In this document: piece by piece, positions 9,318-19,675 of the stretch
How the letters are laid out: the number at the start of each line of letters is the position of its first letter
How positions within the stretch are numbered: the stretch's first letter is position 1
Assembly: GCA_002368175.1 (NCBI GenBank)
Contig: AP018172.1
Coordinates: forward strand, 5,397,001-5,461,000
DNA: 64,000 nucleotides
Reading direction: 5' to 3'
From: Calothrix sp. NIES-2098
GTDB lineage: Bacteria > Cyanobacteriota > Cyanobacteriia > Cyanobacteriales > Nostocaceae
Program-made: the position numbers and the translations under genes
Notes under the pieces: model-generated
The model's input: only the letters and a program-made list of their open reading frames with translations
What the model was told of the DNA's origin: nothing
Databases searched by the model: none

Positions 9318-9343
9318 AAGTTATTGGTCAAAAGTCAAGAGGA

Positions 9344-9384
9344 GCCACTGCGGTCTTGGGGTCTCCCCAAGTGGAGCAAGTGGC
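9344..9384. repeat. Nested-palindrome repeat
   Basis: Outer arms GCCACT/AGTGGC enclose inner arms CTTGGGG/CCCCAAG. It is flanked by GTCAAGA-like heptamers. Same architecture as 29456-29496 and, in decayed form, 33448-33515. Confidence 0.6.
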
Positions 9385-9443
9385 GTTCAAGAGTCAAGGG
9401 TCAAAAAACGTTAGACTTTGGACTCTTGACTCTGTATAACAAA

Positions 9444-12400
9444 TCAACCTGTATTTCTCATACCTGCTGCAATCCCGTTAATAGTTAGCAATGCGCCTCG
9501 TAGTAGTTCGCCCTTACTGTAACGAGAGTGGATCACTCCAGATGGAGCATTATTCCGCGACTGTCGCAAGCGCTTGAGTAAGGAAACTTGAATAAATCCT
9601 AAAGGCACAATTGTCCCATTACGTAATTGTACTGAACGCTGCAATACTGGATCGCCATCTAGCAGTCGATTGTGTCCAGTAATTTTTAACACTAAATCTT
9701 TGGTGAGATAGTATTCGCTAGCAATTTGCTCAAAAACTTTCTCAAATCTCGGTTTATCTTCAGGGTTTGAGAGTTCTTGAACGTAGTGCTGGGCCATTTG
9801 CATATCTACTTTTGCCAAGGTCATTTCTGCTTTAGAAATCACCATTTTGAAGAAAGGCCATTTTAGGTAAAAGTATTGCAGTAGTTTTAAGTGTTCTTCT
9901 GGTTCCTCTTGCAAAAATTCTTGCAAAGCTGTACCCACACCATACCAGGAAGGTAGTAAAAACCTAGTTTGTGTCCAACTAAATACCCAAGGAATGGCTC
10001 TTAAAGAACTTAAATCCTTTTTACCAGAGGGACGCCGCGCTGGACGAGAACTAATTTGTAATTGGCTAATTTCTTCAATAGGAGTGACTTGGTGGAAAAA
10101 GTCGATAAAATCTGGTTGCTCGTAAATCAATGAGCGATAATGAGAACGCGATCGCGCTGCTAGTTCCTCCATAATTTCGTTCCACGGTTCGATATCATCG
10201 AAACCTGTTTTGAGGAGGCTGGCTTGAATTACAGCAGTTGTAATCGTTTCCAAATTATACAAAGCCAAGTCCAAGAGAGAATATTTAGAAGCTAGTACTT
10301 CCCCCTGTTCGGTAATTTTGATTCTGCCATTAATACTATGACCGGGTTGAGCCAAAATCGCTTCGTAAGCCGGGCCACCACCCCTTCCTACAGAACCACC
10401 ACGTCCGTGAAAAATCCGCAGATTCACACCATACTCTTCTGCTATGTGCTGGAGTGATTTTTGAGCTTTATGAATTTCCCAATTGCTGCTTAAAAACCCA
10501 GAGTCCTTGTTACTGTCAGAATACCCTAGCATCACTTCTTGGAGATTCAGGGTCAGCGGACAAGTAGCATGGGTAGAAGAGGTAGCTTTATCTTCCTTGT
10601 CTCCCTGATTTTCTACCTGCTGATAGCCTCCGGCTAACAAAGCACGATATAACGGTAGTTCAAACAGTTGTCGCATTACGCTTCTAGAGCGTTGTAAGTC
10701 TTCTACCGTTTCAAATAAAGGCACAACCTGAATTGTACCTACAGCGATCGCCGGATCGAATAGTCTGGCTTCTTTAGCCAATAGCAAAACTTCAAGTACG
10801 TCGCTGACTTCGCGGCACATACTGATAATGTAAGTTTGGCAGATGTGGACGCCAAACTCTTGTTGTAGCGATCGCACTATGCGGAAAGTTTCAATGACAT
10901 CGTTGGTTTTTTCGGAAAATGGCAATTCTGAAGGAATTAACGGTCTGCGGGTTTGCAATTCTCCGGTTAACCAAGCAACTCGTTGTGCTTCCGAGAGTTC
11001 ATTATAAGATTGGGGCAAGACTTGCAAATATTCTAGAATCTCATTCAGCGCATCAGAATGACGTGAGGATTCTTGGCGGATATCAAGCTGTGTCAGGTTA
11101 AAGCCAAAAATTTCTACCTGCGCAATCAGATTATCTAATTCCCGACAGCTTAAACCTGTTTCGGTCAAGTTGCGTTGAATCAATCGTAGTTCGGCTAAAA
11201 ATTCCGCCCCCGAACGGTACATGGGTTTGTCTTCATTTTTTGGCGTTTCCCGCTTATATAAAGCTAGATTGCGATCGCGTGTATTTTCTAGCCTTCTTAA
11301 GACGTAAGACAACTTCAGCCGATAAGGTTCTTGACGATAACGTAGCGCCAGTGCATCATAGATTTCGCTCAGCTGCGACTGATCTAACTCCAAAGATTCC
11401 AGCAAATCGGGGAGAACATCACTCCAATGCATGGAGACGCTTAATAATTCAATCAGCTGCTTCACTGATTGAATATACCTCTCCAACACCATTTTTCGCT
11501 GATAACAAGCGGTTTGCCAGGTAATTTCTGGTGTCACTGAGGGGTTTCCGTCCCGATCTGAACCTACCCAAGAACCAAAAGAGCAGAAGTTTTTCTGCGG
11601 TGGTTCTAGCCAAGGAAAGGTTTTATTCAGGGCGTATTTAATGCGTTTATGCAGCTGGGGGATACCGTCAAATAAAACTTCTTGGAAGTAGTGCAGAGCA
11701 TAGTCTACTTCATCTAACACAGTAGGCTTAAACTGGTGCAATTCATCTGTGCGCCACCACAAGCGAATTTCTTCGAGTAATTTGTCTTGGATTTCTGCTG
11801 CTTCCCAAGGATATCCTCCCCCTGTACCACCAGAACGATTTTCTACCCTATCCAATTGTTGCAATAGGTTTACCACCTGTCGTTGCTTATCCCGGATAGT
11901 GTGACGCACAATTTCTGTAGGATGAGCTGTAAACACTAATCGCACATCTAGTTGAGCGATCAAGCGTTGAATTTGCTGCGGTGGTACATTCAATTTAAAT
12001 AAATGGGGGAATAAAGCCGCAAAAGTACCTTTTTGTTTGTCCTTTTCTTTTGCAAGCCAACTCTTGGCTAGTAAATCTGCGCCTATCCCCCGATTCACGG
12101 GTGCATCGTTTTCTCTTTGGTTAGATGAATAGCTAACATTCGGTAAGATTTCTGGATCTTCTATCTCTTTTTCTGCTTCAGAATAGCGAGTCAATTGCTG
12201 CCGTTGTTCGTATTCCTGCTCTATGATGTTGATTAACTGAAAATATAGAGCAAAGGCACGAGCTGCCCGGATGGCTTCGTTGATATTAAGTTGTTCAATC
12301 AACTTCACAGCCGATGAGGCTTGGTCGTGAGTAGCTTGGCCTTCTGGCGAACACAGATCGCGCAGTTGACCCAATAAATCTACCATTTTTTGTCCGCATT

Positions 12401-12518
12401 CTTGGCGGAGTACTGACTCCCACAATTCCTCCACAATTTGGAGGCGATGGCGCAAAAATAATTCCGATGCGGGGTAGATGTTCGCCGCCTGAGACAAAGA
12501 GTATAAAAGGGAACTCAT
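9444..12518 (-). CDS. ppc: Phosphoenolpyruvate carboxylase
   Basis: Carboxylates PEP with bicarbonate to oxaloacetate, the main anaplerotic entry into the C4 acids in cyanobacteria. About 1024 residues. The catalytic-His region [19 protein letters not shown], the substrate loop [25 protein letters not shown], the segment [13 protein letters not shown] and the invariant C-terminal NTG are all present. The frame is open further upstream from a TTG at 12575, but the ATG at 12518 gives the usual cyanobacterial N-terminus ([20 protein letters not shown]), so I chose it. A conserved 78-residue gene lies 101 bp upstream on the same strand. Confidence 0.97.
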   Translation of the reverse strand: MSSLLYSLSQAANIYPASELFLRHRLQIVEELWESVLRQECGQKMVDLLGQLRDLCSPEGQATHDQASSAVKLIEQLNINEAIRAARAFALYFQLINIIEQEYEQRQQLTRYSEAEKEIEDPEILPNVSYSSNQRENDAPVNRGIGADLLAKSWLAKEKDKQKGTFAALFPHLFKLNVPPQQIQRLIAQLDVRLVFTAHPTEIVRHTIRDKQRQVVNLLQQLDRVENRSGGTGGGYPWEAAEIQDKLLEEIRLWWRTDELHQFKPTVLDEVDYALHYFQEVLFDGIPQLHKRIKYALNKTFPWLEPPQKNFCSFGSWVGSDRDGNPSVTPEITWQTACYQRKMVLERYIQSVKQLIELLSVSMHWSDVLPDLLESLELDQSQLSEIYDALALRYRQEPYRLKLSYVLRRLENTRDRNLALYKRETPKNEDKPMYRSGAEFLAELRLIQRNLTETGLSCRELDNLIAQVEIFGFNLTQLDIRQESSRHSDALNEILEYLQVLPQSYNELSEAQRVAWLTGELQTRRPLIPSELPFSEKTNDVIETFRIVRSLQQEFGVHICQTYIISMCREVSDVLEVLLLAKEARLFDPAIAVGTIQVVPLFETVEDLQRSRSVMRQLFELPLYRALLAGGYQQVENQGDKEDKATSSTHATCPLTLNLQEVMLGYSDSNKDSGFLSSNWEIHKAQKSLQHIAEEYGVNLRIFHGRGGSVGRGGGPAYEAILAQPGHSINGRIKITEQGEVLASKYSLLDLALYNLETITTAVIQASLLKTGFDDIEPWNEIMEELAARSRSHYRSLIYEQPDFIDFFHQVTPIEEISQLQISSRPARRPSGKKDLSSLRAIPWVFSWTQTRFLLPSWYGVGTALQEFLQEEPEEHLKLLQYFYLKWPFFKMVISKAEMTLAKVDMQMAQHYVQELSNPEDKPRFEKVFEQIASEYYLTKDLVLKITGHNRLLDGDPVLQRSVQLRNGTIVPLGFIQVSLLKRLRQSRNNAPSGVIHSRYSKGELLRGALLTINGIAAGMRNTG

Positions 12519-12619
12519 ATTCTCTATTCTTGCAAGACAATTATTGTTTTGAATGCTATGTTCTGTAAGCAACACTCTCGGAGCTAGCTCAGAGTGATTG
12601 ATTTCTTAGAGTAAAATTT

Positions 12620-12856
12620 TTAACTGTTCTTTAATTCGTTATCTTCTGGAAAGTCGAGTATGGGTAGGCGATCGCCCCGAAATAATTCTTCACTGGCTTG
12701 TCCTAAAGCTTCTAAAGCTCTAGCGGAAAATTGTCCCGCTGTCAGCAGCAGTAGTATAGACGCTGTACCTACATTTAAAAGCAAAGATTGGGGAATGCTA
12801 AACAGCAACAGATTTAATTCAGGGTTGGGTGAAGTTTTGTTGGTGGCAGGAGACAT
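12620..12856 (-). CDS. Small conserved protein with one hydrophobic segment
   Basis: 78 residues, with a central hydrophobic helix (about 26-42, SLLLNVGTASILLLLTAG) followed by FSARALEALGQASEELFRGDRLPILDFP. The pattern of a short N-terminal tail, membrane helix and acidic Pro-containing tail is typical of small cyanobacterial membrane proteins. I know no function. It sits directly upstream of ppc on the same strand, so co-transcription is possible. No SD sequence decides the start. Confidence 0.6.
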   Translation of the reverse strand: MSPATNKTSPNPELNLLLFSIPQSLLLNVGTASILLLLTAGQFSARALEALGQASEELFRGDRLPILDFPEDNELKNS

Positions 12857-13074
12857 AGCTTATTCTTGGGTGTTTGCAGATTAGTAAAATAAACAGAAAA
12901 TCCAACATTGTATGGCTCGCAACTGTACATAAATATCTATCTTTGCCCATATTGCCAGCCAAGAAGGTAACAAAAGTGTTAAAAACAAACGTCAGGGTGT
13001 GATAAATCTATGGTTCTAGTTTACAAGTGCAGGCACTATCCCCCAATACTCGCTTCCTCTAAAGTTAACTGCCC

Positions 13075-16000
13075 ATGAAAACAGCATCTCAACTAGATCG
13101 CCAAAAATCCTTAGTGCAATGGGTAAGCCAAGCAACTGGGATTAGCACTGTCGGGGTGAAAATCCGGTTGCGGGGAAATGACTTACATATCCTTTGTGAA
13201 GGCACAGAGTGTCCGCGACGTTGGCGGACTCTGTCTGACTTGCTGCAAGCCATCCAGCAAACCGACTTAGATGTTCTAACAAACAGCGAACAAACCTCAA
13301 TATACCAAGTATTGGTCTACGGACGAAAAAAAGGGGAGTCGCGACCTCAATGGTGTCATCGAGTTTATTTAAATCAGCTGGATAGACATTTAGAGCAAGT
13401 TAACCAAGCGCTGTTAGAAGACAAGAGAAAATCTCAACAAACGGCTGGGGCGTTAATTATATCTAACGAAAGCTTGGCTAAACAAGGACATCCAGATGCC
13501 ATTGCTCGCTATCTGAGTGAAACCCTAAGTCGATTAGGCGTAGCAGTACAGGTCAAGGTTAAGCCGCAACAGTCAACACCGCAAAGCGCTTTAGAGGAAC
13601 ATCGCCTGTGGATATTTTGTCAGTCAGGTTATAGTCCCGATCCTTCATTATTGGCAGAGCCAATCGCCCAGAAGTTGCGACATCTCAAACTTAGTGGCTA
13701 CCAAGATGCAGTGATAGTTTCGCAAGTGAATGGCGAAACTACACCAGATTGGCTGCTGCGGATAGATTTGACGCCACCAGAGGTAATGCTAAAAGAGTGG
13801 GCGCGTTGGGGAGATGTGCAAGCTATCGCCAGGCTGTTAACTGAGATGTTATCAGAGTTAAAAGTGGCAGTACAAGCTTCGTTGCAAGAATCAACTATAC
13901 ATATATTTTGCACTCCCGCTTCCGATCCTCTAGAAACTGCCCCCGCACCAGATAAGCATTTATGCTTGCAGGCGATTGCCAATCAATTAGAAGCGATCGC
14001 GCCTCAAGGTATTAAAGCTGCTACGATTTATGGACAAAAAACTGCCCAAAAGCAACCAGCATGGATTGATTGGCTGACTTTACCCGCAGCCCAGCATCCA
14101 GCCCTAGCATCATCACCCCTAGAGTTGGCAATGGCTGGTGATGAACCTGCTATGAATTTTTTATTAGAACGTTTACTCAATCCCGATTTAGATTGGCGGC
14201 TGAAGACAGGTGGTATTCGGGTAGTCCCGCTAATTAAAGGCGATTTATTACACATTATGTGTGATGCTCCTGTTTGCCCAACCCGCAAGAAAGTAGCCAA
14301 TAAAGTCGTTCAGTTAGTCCGCGAATTAAAAATTCCCGGAGTTTTAGGAGTACGGGTCTATGGTCGTCGTGCAGGTAATAAGGAACCAGCTTGGCATCAT
14401 GGCGCAGATTTTGTGCGTCGCCAACGTCTAGTACCAGAAGCTACTCCCGAATTTGCGGCCACTGCTATTTATATTAAAGATTTAGTACCTTCCCAGACTA
14501 ACGAACCCATCTTACGTCCAGACGTGACTACAGAGGAAGTTCAAACTTTTATTACAGAAGTCGCACGGGATTGGGTTACAACAGCAACTACAAAAGTGAA
14601 GAAGTTGCTACTACAAACGCAACTTTTTACGGAAATTGACCAGCCAACAGAATATAACCCAGAAGCTCAAGGTATTAAGGTTGCTCTGGTCTGGGGTACT
14701 TTGGGATTATTGCTAACTATGCAAACTGATTGGGTATTAGGTCAAATTATTAGCCGTAATAACTCCAATCCGCCATCTCAGGTTGTGAGTGCCGTAACTC
14801 CATCATCACCCGCCAATCAAAAGCCAGATCCCAAGCCGGGGATAAATCAAAACCAAAGAACAGCATTTTTCACTAACACTAGTAAAACTAAACCAATTCC
14901 GGGTAAGAGTTCTGTATTTAATGCTTCTGGCTTCACTCAAAATGAAGATACCGAGACAGAAAGCTTAGAAGCTGCACCCCTAAAAGAAAAAGCTACCGCT
15001 ACGGCAATTCTTTTAGCAGCGCGATCGCAAATGCCCAGTTTTAATGCTAGGCAGTTAGATGAGCAAATAGCATTATATAAACAGCGTTTGGCTAAAACTG
15101 GTACTCCTCCCCATGTTTTAATTATTGGCTCTTCTCGTGCCTTAAGGGGAGTAGATCCCGCCGCCCTTTCGGAAGCTTTAGCAACTCAGGGTTATCCGAA
15201 AGTAGATGTATTTAACTTTGGGATCAATGGTGCTACAGCCCAAGTCGTAGATTTTATTATTCGTCGCGTCTTAGAACCTTCAGAACTACCAAAACTAATT
15301 CTTTGGGCAGATGGTTCGCGTGCTTTTAACAGCGGTCGCAAAGATATCACCTTTGCAGCGATCGCGTCTTCGCCAGGCTACAAACAGGCGTTGCAGAAAG
15401 CAATAGCCGCAGGTACTACGGATGAATTGCTCAAAGATCCAGCAAATTCAGCTAGCGAACAAAAAACTAAAACTCAAAAACCAGAACTGAGCAGCTATCA
15501 GCTTGCCAATCAATGGCTTAATCAAACTTTAGCAACTATTTCTGCTAGCTATTCCAATCGCGAACAAATTAAAGAGTTATTGCAAAAACAACTCAACTCT
15601 TTACCTTTAATGAGCCAGCCTAGTCATTTAATTACATCTTCTACGCAATTAAGCAACGATGCGCTAGAAGAAGAAGCTTATCAACAGTCTGTTGATTTTG
15701 ATGGTTTCCTACCTTTGTCTATTCGCTTCCATCCTGCGAGATATTATCAAAAACACCCCAAGGTTACAGGGAATTACGACAACGATTATCAGTCTTTTAA
15801 AGTCGAAGGCGAACAAGATACTGCTTTCCAAGCACTGCTCCAGTTTACACAGGCGCGGAAAATTCCTCTCGTATTTGTCAATATGCCCCTAACCGCAGAT
15901 TATTTAGATCCAGTACGTCAAGAATACGAGCAAGAATTTCAACAATATATGTTACAGATGTCTAACAATCCCAACTTTATTTATCGAGACATCAGTAAAC

Positions 16001-16116
16001 TGTGGACAAAAGCTAACGATTATTTTTCTGACCCCAGCCACCTCAACCGTTTTGGCGCTTATGAAGTCTCGAAAAAGCTAGCTCGCGACCCAATGATTCC
16101 TTGGTCTGCGAAGTAG
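13075..16116 (+). CDS. DUF1574 SGNH-like protein with four N-terminal repeat modules
   Basis: 1013 residues. The first ~450 hold four related modules, each with a short hydrophobic/Cys core (LHILCEG, LWIFCQSG, IHIFCTP, LHIMCDAP) followed by a V/IYGxK-type strand. A transmembrane helix lies near 545-563. The C-terminal domain begins with VLIIGSSRALRG (about 679; SGNH block I with the Ser) and ends with DPSHLNRFGA (about 986; block V Asp/His). DUF1574 proteins resemble AlgX/AlgJ-type partners of MBOAT acyltransferases. The downstream MBOAT gene, 91 bp away on the same strand, fits a two-protein O-acetylation unit for an envelope or extracellular glycan. The substrate is not visible. Confidence 0.85.
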   Translation: MKTASQLDRQKSLVQWVSQATGISTVGVKIRLRGNDLHILCEGTECPRRWRTLSDLLQAIQQTDLDVLTNSEQTSIYQVLVYGRKKGESRPQWCHRVYLNQLDRHLEQVNQALLEDKRKSQQTAGALIISNESLAKQGHPDAIARYLSETLSRLGVAVQVKVKPQQSTPQSALEEHRLWIFCQSGYSPDPSLLAEPIAQKLRHLKLSGYQDAVIVSQVNGETTPDWLLRIDLTPPEVMLKEWARWGDVQAIARLLTEMLSELKVAVQASLQESTIHIFCTPASDPLETAPAPDKHLCLQAIANQLEAIAPQGIKAATIYGQKTAQKQPAWIDWLTLPAAQHPALASSPLELAMAGDEPAMNFLLERLLNPDLDWRLKTGGIRVVPLIKGDLLHIMCDAPVCPTRKKVANKVVQLVRELKIPGVLGVRVYGRRAGNKEPAWHHGADFVRRQRLVPEATPEFAATAIYIKDLVPSQTNEPILRPDVTTEEVQTFITEVARDWVTTATTKVKKLLLQTQLFTEIDQPTEYNPEAQGIKVALVWGTLGLLLTMQTDWVLGQIISRNNSNPPSQVVSAVTPSSPANQKPDPKPGINQNQRTAFFTNTSKTKPIPGKSSVFNASGFTQNEDTETESLEAAPLKEKATATAILLAARSQMPSFNARQLDEQIALYKQRLAKTGTPPHVLIIGSSRALRGVDPAALSEALATQGYPKVDVFNFGINGATAQVVDFIIRRVLEPSELPKLILWADGSRAFNSGRKDITFAAIASSPGYKQALQKAIAAGTTDELLKDPANSASEQKTKTQKPELSSYQLANQWLNQTLATISASYSNREQIKELLQKQLNSLPLMSQPSHLITSSTQLSNDALEEEAYQQSVDFDGFLPLSIRFHPARYYQKHPKVTGNYDNDYQSFKVEGEQDTAFQALLQFTQARKIPLVFVNMPLTADYLDPVRQEYEQEFQQYMLQMSNNPNFIYRDISKLWTKANDYFSDPSHLNRFGAYEVSKKLARDPMIPWSAK

Positions 16117-16207
16117 GGAGATCGGGGGAAAAAGAAATGCTTGACCCTTGACTATTCACTTTGGATTATTGACTCTTGACAAATGACTAATGACCAATGA
16201 CTAACAA

Positions 16208-17707
16208 ATGAACTTTATCTCAATTTTCTACGGGCTATTTTTGTTGAGCGTGCTAGGAATTTACTGGTCTTTATCAGAACAAAAGCTACGTTTGTGGACA
16301 TTGTTGATTGCCAGTCTAATATTCTACGCATCTTTAAATGTTCAGTACATACCTCTGCTATTAGCACTTACTTTTATTAACTTTCGTTTGGGATTGGAGA
16401 TCGGAAAAAACACCCTATCTGACAAAAATTCTCTTAATGGGCAAATTTCTAATGAAGAATTATTGTTTTCTCAGGCTGATTGGAATCTTCGGCGGCTGAA
16501 GCTTTTGTGGCTAGGAGTGATTTTAAATGTTTTACTTTTATTAGGTTTTAAATATCTACCCCTGTTGTTAAATGCCGTTTTTCCCCTGCCAACAACATCA
16601 CAAGATGCTGCTGTTAAATTCATTGCACCTTTAGGTATTTCATTTTTTACGTTTGAATGTATTTCTTATTTAATTGATGTCTATCGTGGTGCCCCTGCTA
16701 CTGGTCAATTTCTAAAATTTGCAGCTTATAAATTATTCTTTGCTAAACTAATTTCCGGCCCAATTACTCGCTACCACAACTTAGCAACTCAAATTAATAC
16801 ATTACAATTGCCTAGCCCCAGCCAAGCATCTGAGGGATTGTGGTTAATTGCAAGAGGTGCAGTTAAAAAAGGTATATTGGCAGACCATTTAGGAATTTTT
16901 GTAGATTTATGTTTTGGGAATCTGCAACGCGCAGGTAGTACAGACCTCTGGTTAGCTACATTTGCTTACGGTTTACAGTTATATTTGGATTTCAATGGTT
17001 ATGTAGACATCGCCCGTGGTACTGCACTGTTATTTGGCTTTGTTTTACCAGAGAATTTTGACTTTCCTTACTTCAGCACTAGCATCGCAGAATTTTGGCG
17101 ACGCTGGCACATGACGTTGGGTGATTGGTTGCGTAACTATATTTACTTTCCTTTAGGTGGTTCCCGCAGAGGTTTAGCTCGTACCTGCTGGAATTTAATG
17201 ATTGTAATGTTAATTGCTGGTATTTGGCATGGTTCAGCCTGGGGTTTTATTGTTTGGGGCGCATATCACGGATTAGCTTTGATAGTTCACCGCCTGACAG
17301 ATGCACTGAGCGATCGCCACGAAAATCTAGAGCATTTTTGGCAAAAGCCTCTGGGCATATTTTTAGCCTGGCTATTCACCCAACTCATGGTTTTCACCTC
17401 TTGGATCTGGTTCCGCCTACCCAACCTCAAAGATTCTTCTTTAGTATTTCGCCACCTCTGGGGTTATCCAGCTGATGCCCAGTTTGCACAAAAAGTTTAT
17501 GTAGAAGCCCTTAATATTAGCCAGTCCCAACTTGCTGGAAGATTAATATTTTTGGCTATACTCATGGCGCTTGTCTATGCTTTCAAGAGTCGGCTGAAAG
17601 TAGAATTTAACTGGCCTGTCAAGCTTGTGTTTGTACCTCTTTGTTTATATGCTGTATGGTTATTAGCTCCTGAAGGCAGCTTGCCGTATATATATTTCGA
17701 CTTTTAG
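16208..17707 (+). CDS. MBOAT family O-acyltransferase (AlgI/DltB-like)
   Basis: 499-residue polytopic inner-membrane protein with about ten hydrophobic segments. Family signatures are FWRRWHMTLGDWLRNYIYFP, LGGSRRG and the catalytic-His motif AGIWHGSAWGFIVWGAYHG. MBOAT proteins of this type transfer acyl groups, usually acetyl, across the membrane to a periplasmic acceptor or partner. The upstream DUF1574 protein with SGNH residues is the expected partner. The ATG at 16208 follows a stretch of GACTAATGACCAATGAC-like short repeats. The exported substrate (capsule, sheath or wall polymer) is inference. Confidence 0.92.
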   Translation: MNFISIFYGLFLLSVLGIYWSLSEQKLRLWTLLIASLIFYASLNVQYIPLLLALTFINFRLGLEIGKNTLSDKNSLNGQISNEELLFSQADWNLRRLKLLWLGVILNVLLLLGFKYLPLLLNAVFPLPTTSQDAAVKFIAPLGISFFTFECISYLIDVYRGAPATGQFLKFAAYKLFFAKLISGPITRYHNLATQINTLQLPSPSQASEGLWLIARGAVKKGILADHLGIFVDLCFGNLQRAGSTDLWLATFAYGLQLYLDFNGYVDIARGTALLFGFVLPENFDFPYFSTSIAEFWRRWHMTLGDWLRNYIYFPLGGSRRGLARTCWNLMIVMLIAGIWHGSAWGFIVWGAYHGLALIVHRLTDALSDRHENLEHFWQKPLGIFLAWLFTQLMVFTSWIWFRLPNLKDSSLVFRHLWGYPADAQFAQKVYVEALNISQSQLAGRLIFLAILMALVYAFKSRLKVEFNWPVKLVFVPLCLYAVWLLAPEGSLPYIYFDF

Positions 17708-17711
17708 TAAT

Positions 17712-17908
17712 AACTTCCATCTGCCTAAGCAAGCTCAACAATACCTAAGGCAGATGTTCTATTTACATAAGTAATGTTAATGAGTATTGCAAAAGTTAAT
17801 AAAAAAATAAATAACATTTTTAACTTAAATTCATGTAGAGTGGATGAGTATAGGTGAAACCTAAATCACCTAACTAATTTTTTTAAGACAAATCGCACTC
17901 ATAAAACA
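17712..17908 (+). promoter_or_regulatory. psbA upstream region
   Basis: AT-rich 197-bp leader. A small hairpin AGGTG/CACCT lies at 17852-17871 in the presumed 5' UTR, and no Shine-Dalgarno sequence precedes the ATG. I could not place a -35/-10 pair with confidence. Confidence 0.4.
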
Positions 17909-18991
17909 ATGACAACAACCTTACAACGGCGCTCTGGCACCAGTGTATGGGATCGGTTTTGCGAGTGGATCACCAGCACCGAAAACCGGATTTACATCGG
18001 TTGGTTCGGTGTGCTGATGATTCCTACACTGCTAGCCGCTACCGCCTGCTTCGTAATTGCTTTCATCGCTGCTCCTCCAGTAGACATTGATGGTATCCGC
18101 GAACCAGTTGCAGGTTCTTTAATTTACGGAAACAACATCATCTCTGGTGCAGTTGTTCCTTCCTCCAACGCTATCGGTTTACACTTCTACCCCATCTGGG
18201 AAGCTGCTTCCTTAGATGAGTGGCTGTACAACGGTGGTCCTTACCAGTTGGTAATTTTCCACTTCTTACTAGGTTGTGCTTGCTACATGGGTCGTCAGTG
18301 GGAACTGTCTTACCGCTTGGGTATGCGTCCTTGGATCTGCGTAGCTTACTCTGCGCCTCTGGCTTCTGCTACCGCAGTATTCTTGATCTACCCCATCGGT
18401 CAAGGTTCATTCTCCGATGGTATGCCCTTGGGTATCTCCGGTACATTCAACTTCATGATTGTGTTCCAAGCTGAACACAACATCCTGTTACACCCCTTCC
18501 ATATGCTGGGTGTAGCTGGTGTATTCGGCGGTTCCTTGTTCTCTGCAATGCACGGTTCTTTGGTTACTTCTTCCTTGGTTCGTGAAACCACCGAAACCGA
18601 ATCTCAAAACTACGGTTACAAGTTCGGTCAAGAAGAAGAAACCTACAACATCGTTGCGGCTCACGGCTACTTCGGTCGTTTGATATTCCAATACGCTTCT
18701 TTTAACAACAGCCGTTCACTGCACTTCTTCTTGGCTGCATGGCCCGTTGTCGGTATCTGGTTTACCGCGTTGGGTATCAGCACAATGGCGTTCAACTTGA
18801 ACGGTTTCAACTTCAACCAGTCCGTAATTGATTCTCAAGGTCGCGTTATCGCTACTTGGGCAGATGTAATCAACCGCGCTAACTTGGGTATGGAAGTAAT
18901 GCACGAGCGTAACGCTCACAACTTCCCCTTAGACTTGGCTGCTGGTGAAGTTGCTCCTGTTGCGTTAACTGCTCCTGCAATCAACGGCTAA
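17909..18991 (+). CDS. psbA: Photosystem II reaction centre protein D1
   Basis: Full 360-residue D1 with five membrane helices. All functional residues are in place: the redox Tyr161 with His190; manganese-cluster ligands Asp170, Glu189, His332, Glu333, His337, Asp342 and Ala344 (C-terminal processing site); His198 (P680 chlorophyll); His215 and His272 (non-haem iron); Ser264 (QB pocket). Residue 130 is Gln, the state linked to standard or low-light D1 rather than the Glu130 high-light form. The 16-residue C-terminal extension is cleaved after Ala344 by CtpA. Cyanobacteria carry several psbA copies and only this one is in the window. Codon use is that of a highly expressed gene. Confidence 0.99.
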   Translation: MTTTLQRRSGTSVWDRFCEWITSTENRIYIGWFGVLMIPTLLAATACFVIAFIAAPPVDIDGIREPVAGSLIYGNNIISGAVVPSSNAIGLHFYPIWEAASLDEWLYNGGPYQLVIFHFLLGCACYMGRQWELSYRLGMRPWICVAYSAPLASATAVFLIYPIGQGSFSDGMPLGISGTFNFMIVFQAEHNILLHPFHMLGVAGVFGGSLFSAMHGSLVTSSLVRETTETESQNYGYKFGQEEETYNIVAAHGYFGRLIFQYASFNNSRSLHFFLAAWPVVGIWFTALGISTMAFNLNGFNFNQSVIDSQGRVIATWADVINRANLGMEVMHERNAHNFPLDLAAGEVAPVALTAPAING

Positions 18992-19018
18992 TACTGAAGT
19001 CTTAGCTTAATGAAAAAA

Positions 19019-19047
19019 CGCCCTCCAGAAATGGGGGGTGTTTTTTT
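19019..19047 (+). terminator. psbA Rho-independent terminator
   Basis: CGCCCTCC-agaaat-GGGGGGTG (8-bp stem with two G-T pairs) followed by seven T, 27 bp after the psbA stop. Confidence 0.85.
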
Positions 19048-19062
19048 ATGTTTTAATATCAA

Positions 19063-19602
19063 TCAAGTATTTTGTTGCAGACTAAGATTTTGTCGCTTCC
19101 ATTCTAAAGCTCTTTTTTCCCTATCCTTAATAAATCCGTCTTTCCCATCCATATATCCATTTATATCTTCTGGGTACTGCTTGGCTAATTGACGCTTCAA
19201 TTCACTGTATATGTGTGCTTCTTCAGGATGGGCAATCATATAATCGCGAAACGCCAGATGTCTTTGTAACTCAGAAAAGTTAGCCTCAAAGGCGTGAACG
19301 TGATGTGTCCTTTTGCCGTTTTCATCATGTTTACGAAAGAAACGACGACCTGGTAAGCCAAACTCCCCCATAGCTATATAACCCAACACTGCCATTTGAG
19401 AATTTTGCGGTTCTACTTTAGCAATGTCTTTGACCTCAACTAACATATCAATAATCGGCTTCGCGTAGATATAAGGAATTGCAGTACTGCCAATATGATG
19501 AATAGCAATTACATTTTCTCCCAGCGCCAACGCCACTAGCTTGGATTCATGCTCAAATTTGATACGCCATGTTGGGTCATGGGGTACTACTTCTACTTTC
19601 AT
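19063..19602 (-). CDS. GrpB family protein (nucleotidyltransferase-like fold)
   Basis: 179 residues of the GrpB/UPF0157 family. The hallmark HHIGSTAIPYIYAKPIIDML carries the GS motif and the acidic residue of the nucleotidyltransferase fold. HDENGKRTHHVHAFEANF and ELQRHLAFRDYMIAHPE follow. Members are predicted nucleotidyltransferases with unclear substrates; some are annotated as dephospho-CoA-kinase-linked domains. The ATG at 19602 is preceded by GGGAA. The gene is convergent with psbA and divergent from the PAP2 gene. Confidence 0.88.
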   Translation of the reverse strand: MKVEVVPHDPTWRIKFEHESKLVALALGENVIAIHHIGSTAIPYIYAKPIIDMLVEVKDIAKVEPQNSQMAVLGYIAMGEFGLPGRRFFRKHDENGKRTHHVHAFEANFSELQRHLAFRDYMIAHPEEAHIYSELKRQLAKQYPEDINGYMDGKDGFIKDREKRALEWKRQNLSLQQNT

Positions 19603-19675
19603 AAGAAATTCCCAATTCTAAAATAAAGAATATAGCTACTTACCCTTGAGGATTTGTAGTGCTATAAAAAACAAA

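Noticed and set aside
17909..18991. psbA as a rogue D1 or chlorophyll f synthase
   Set aside because: All manganese-cluster ligands, Tyr161/His190 and the C-terminal processing site are present, so it is a functional D1.
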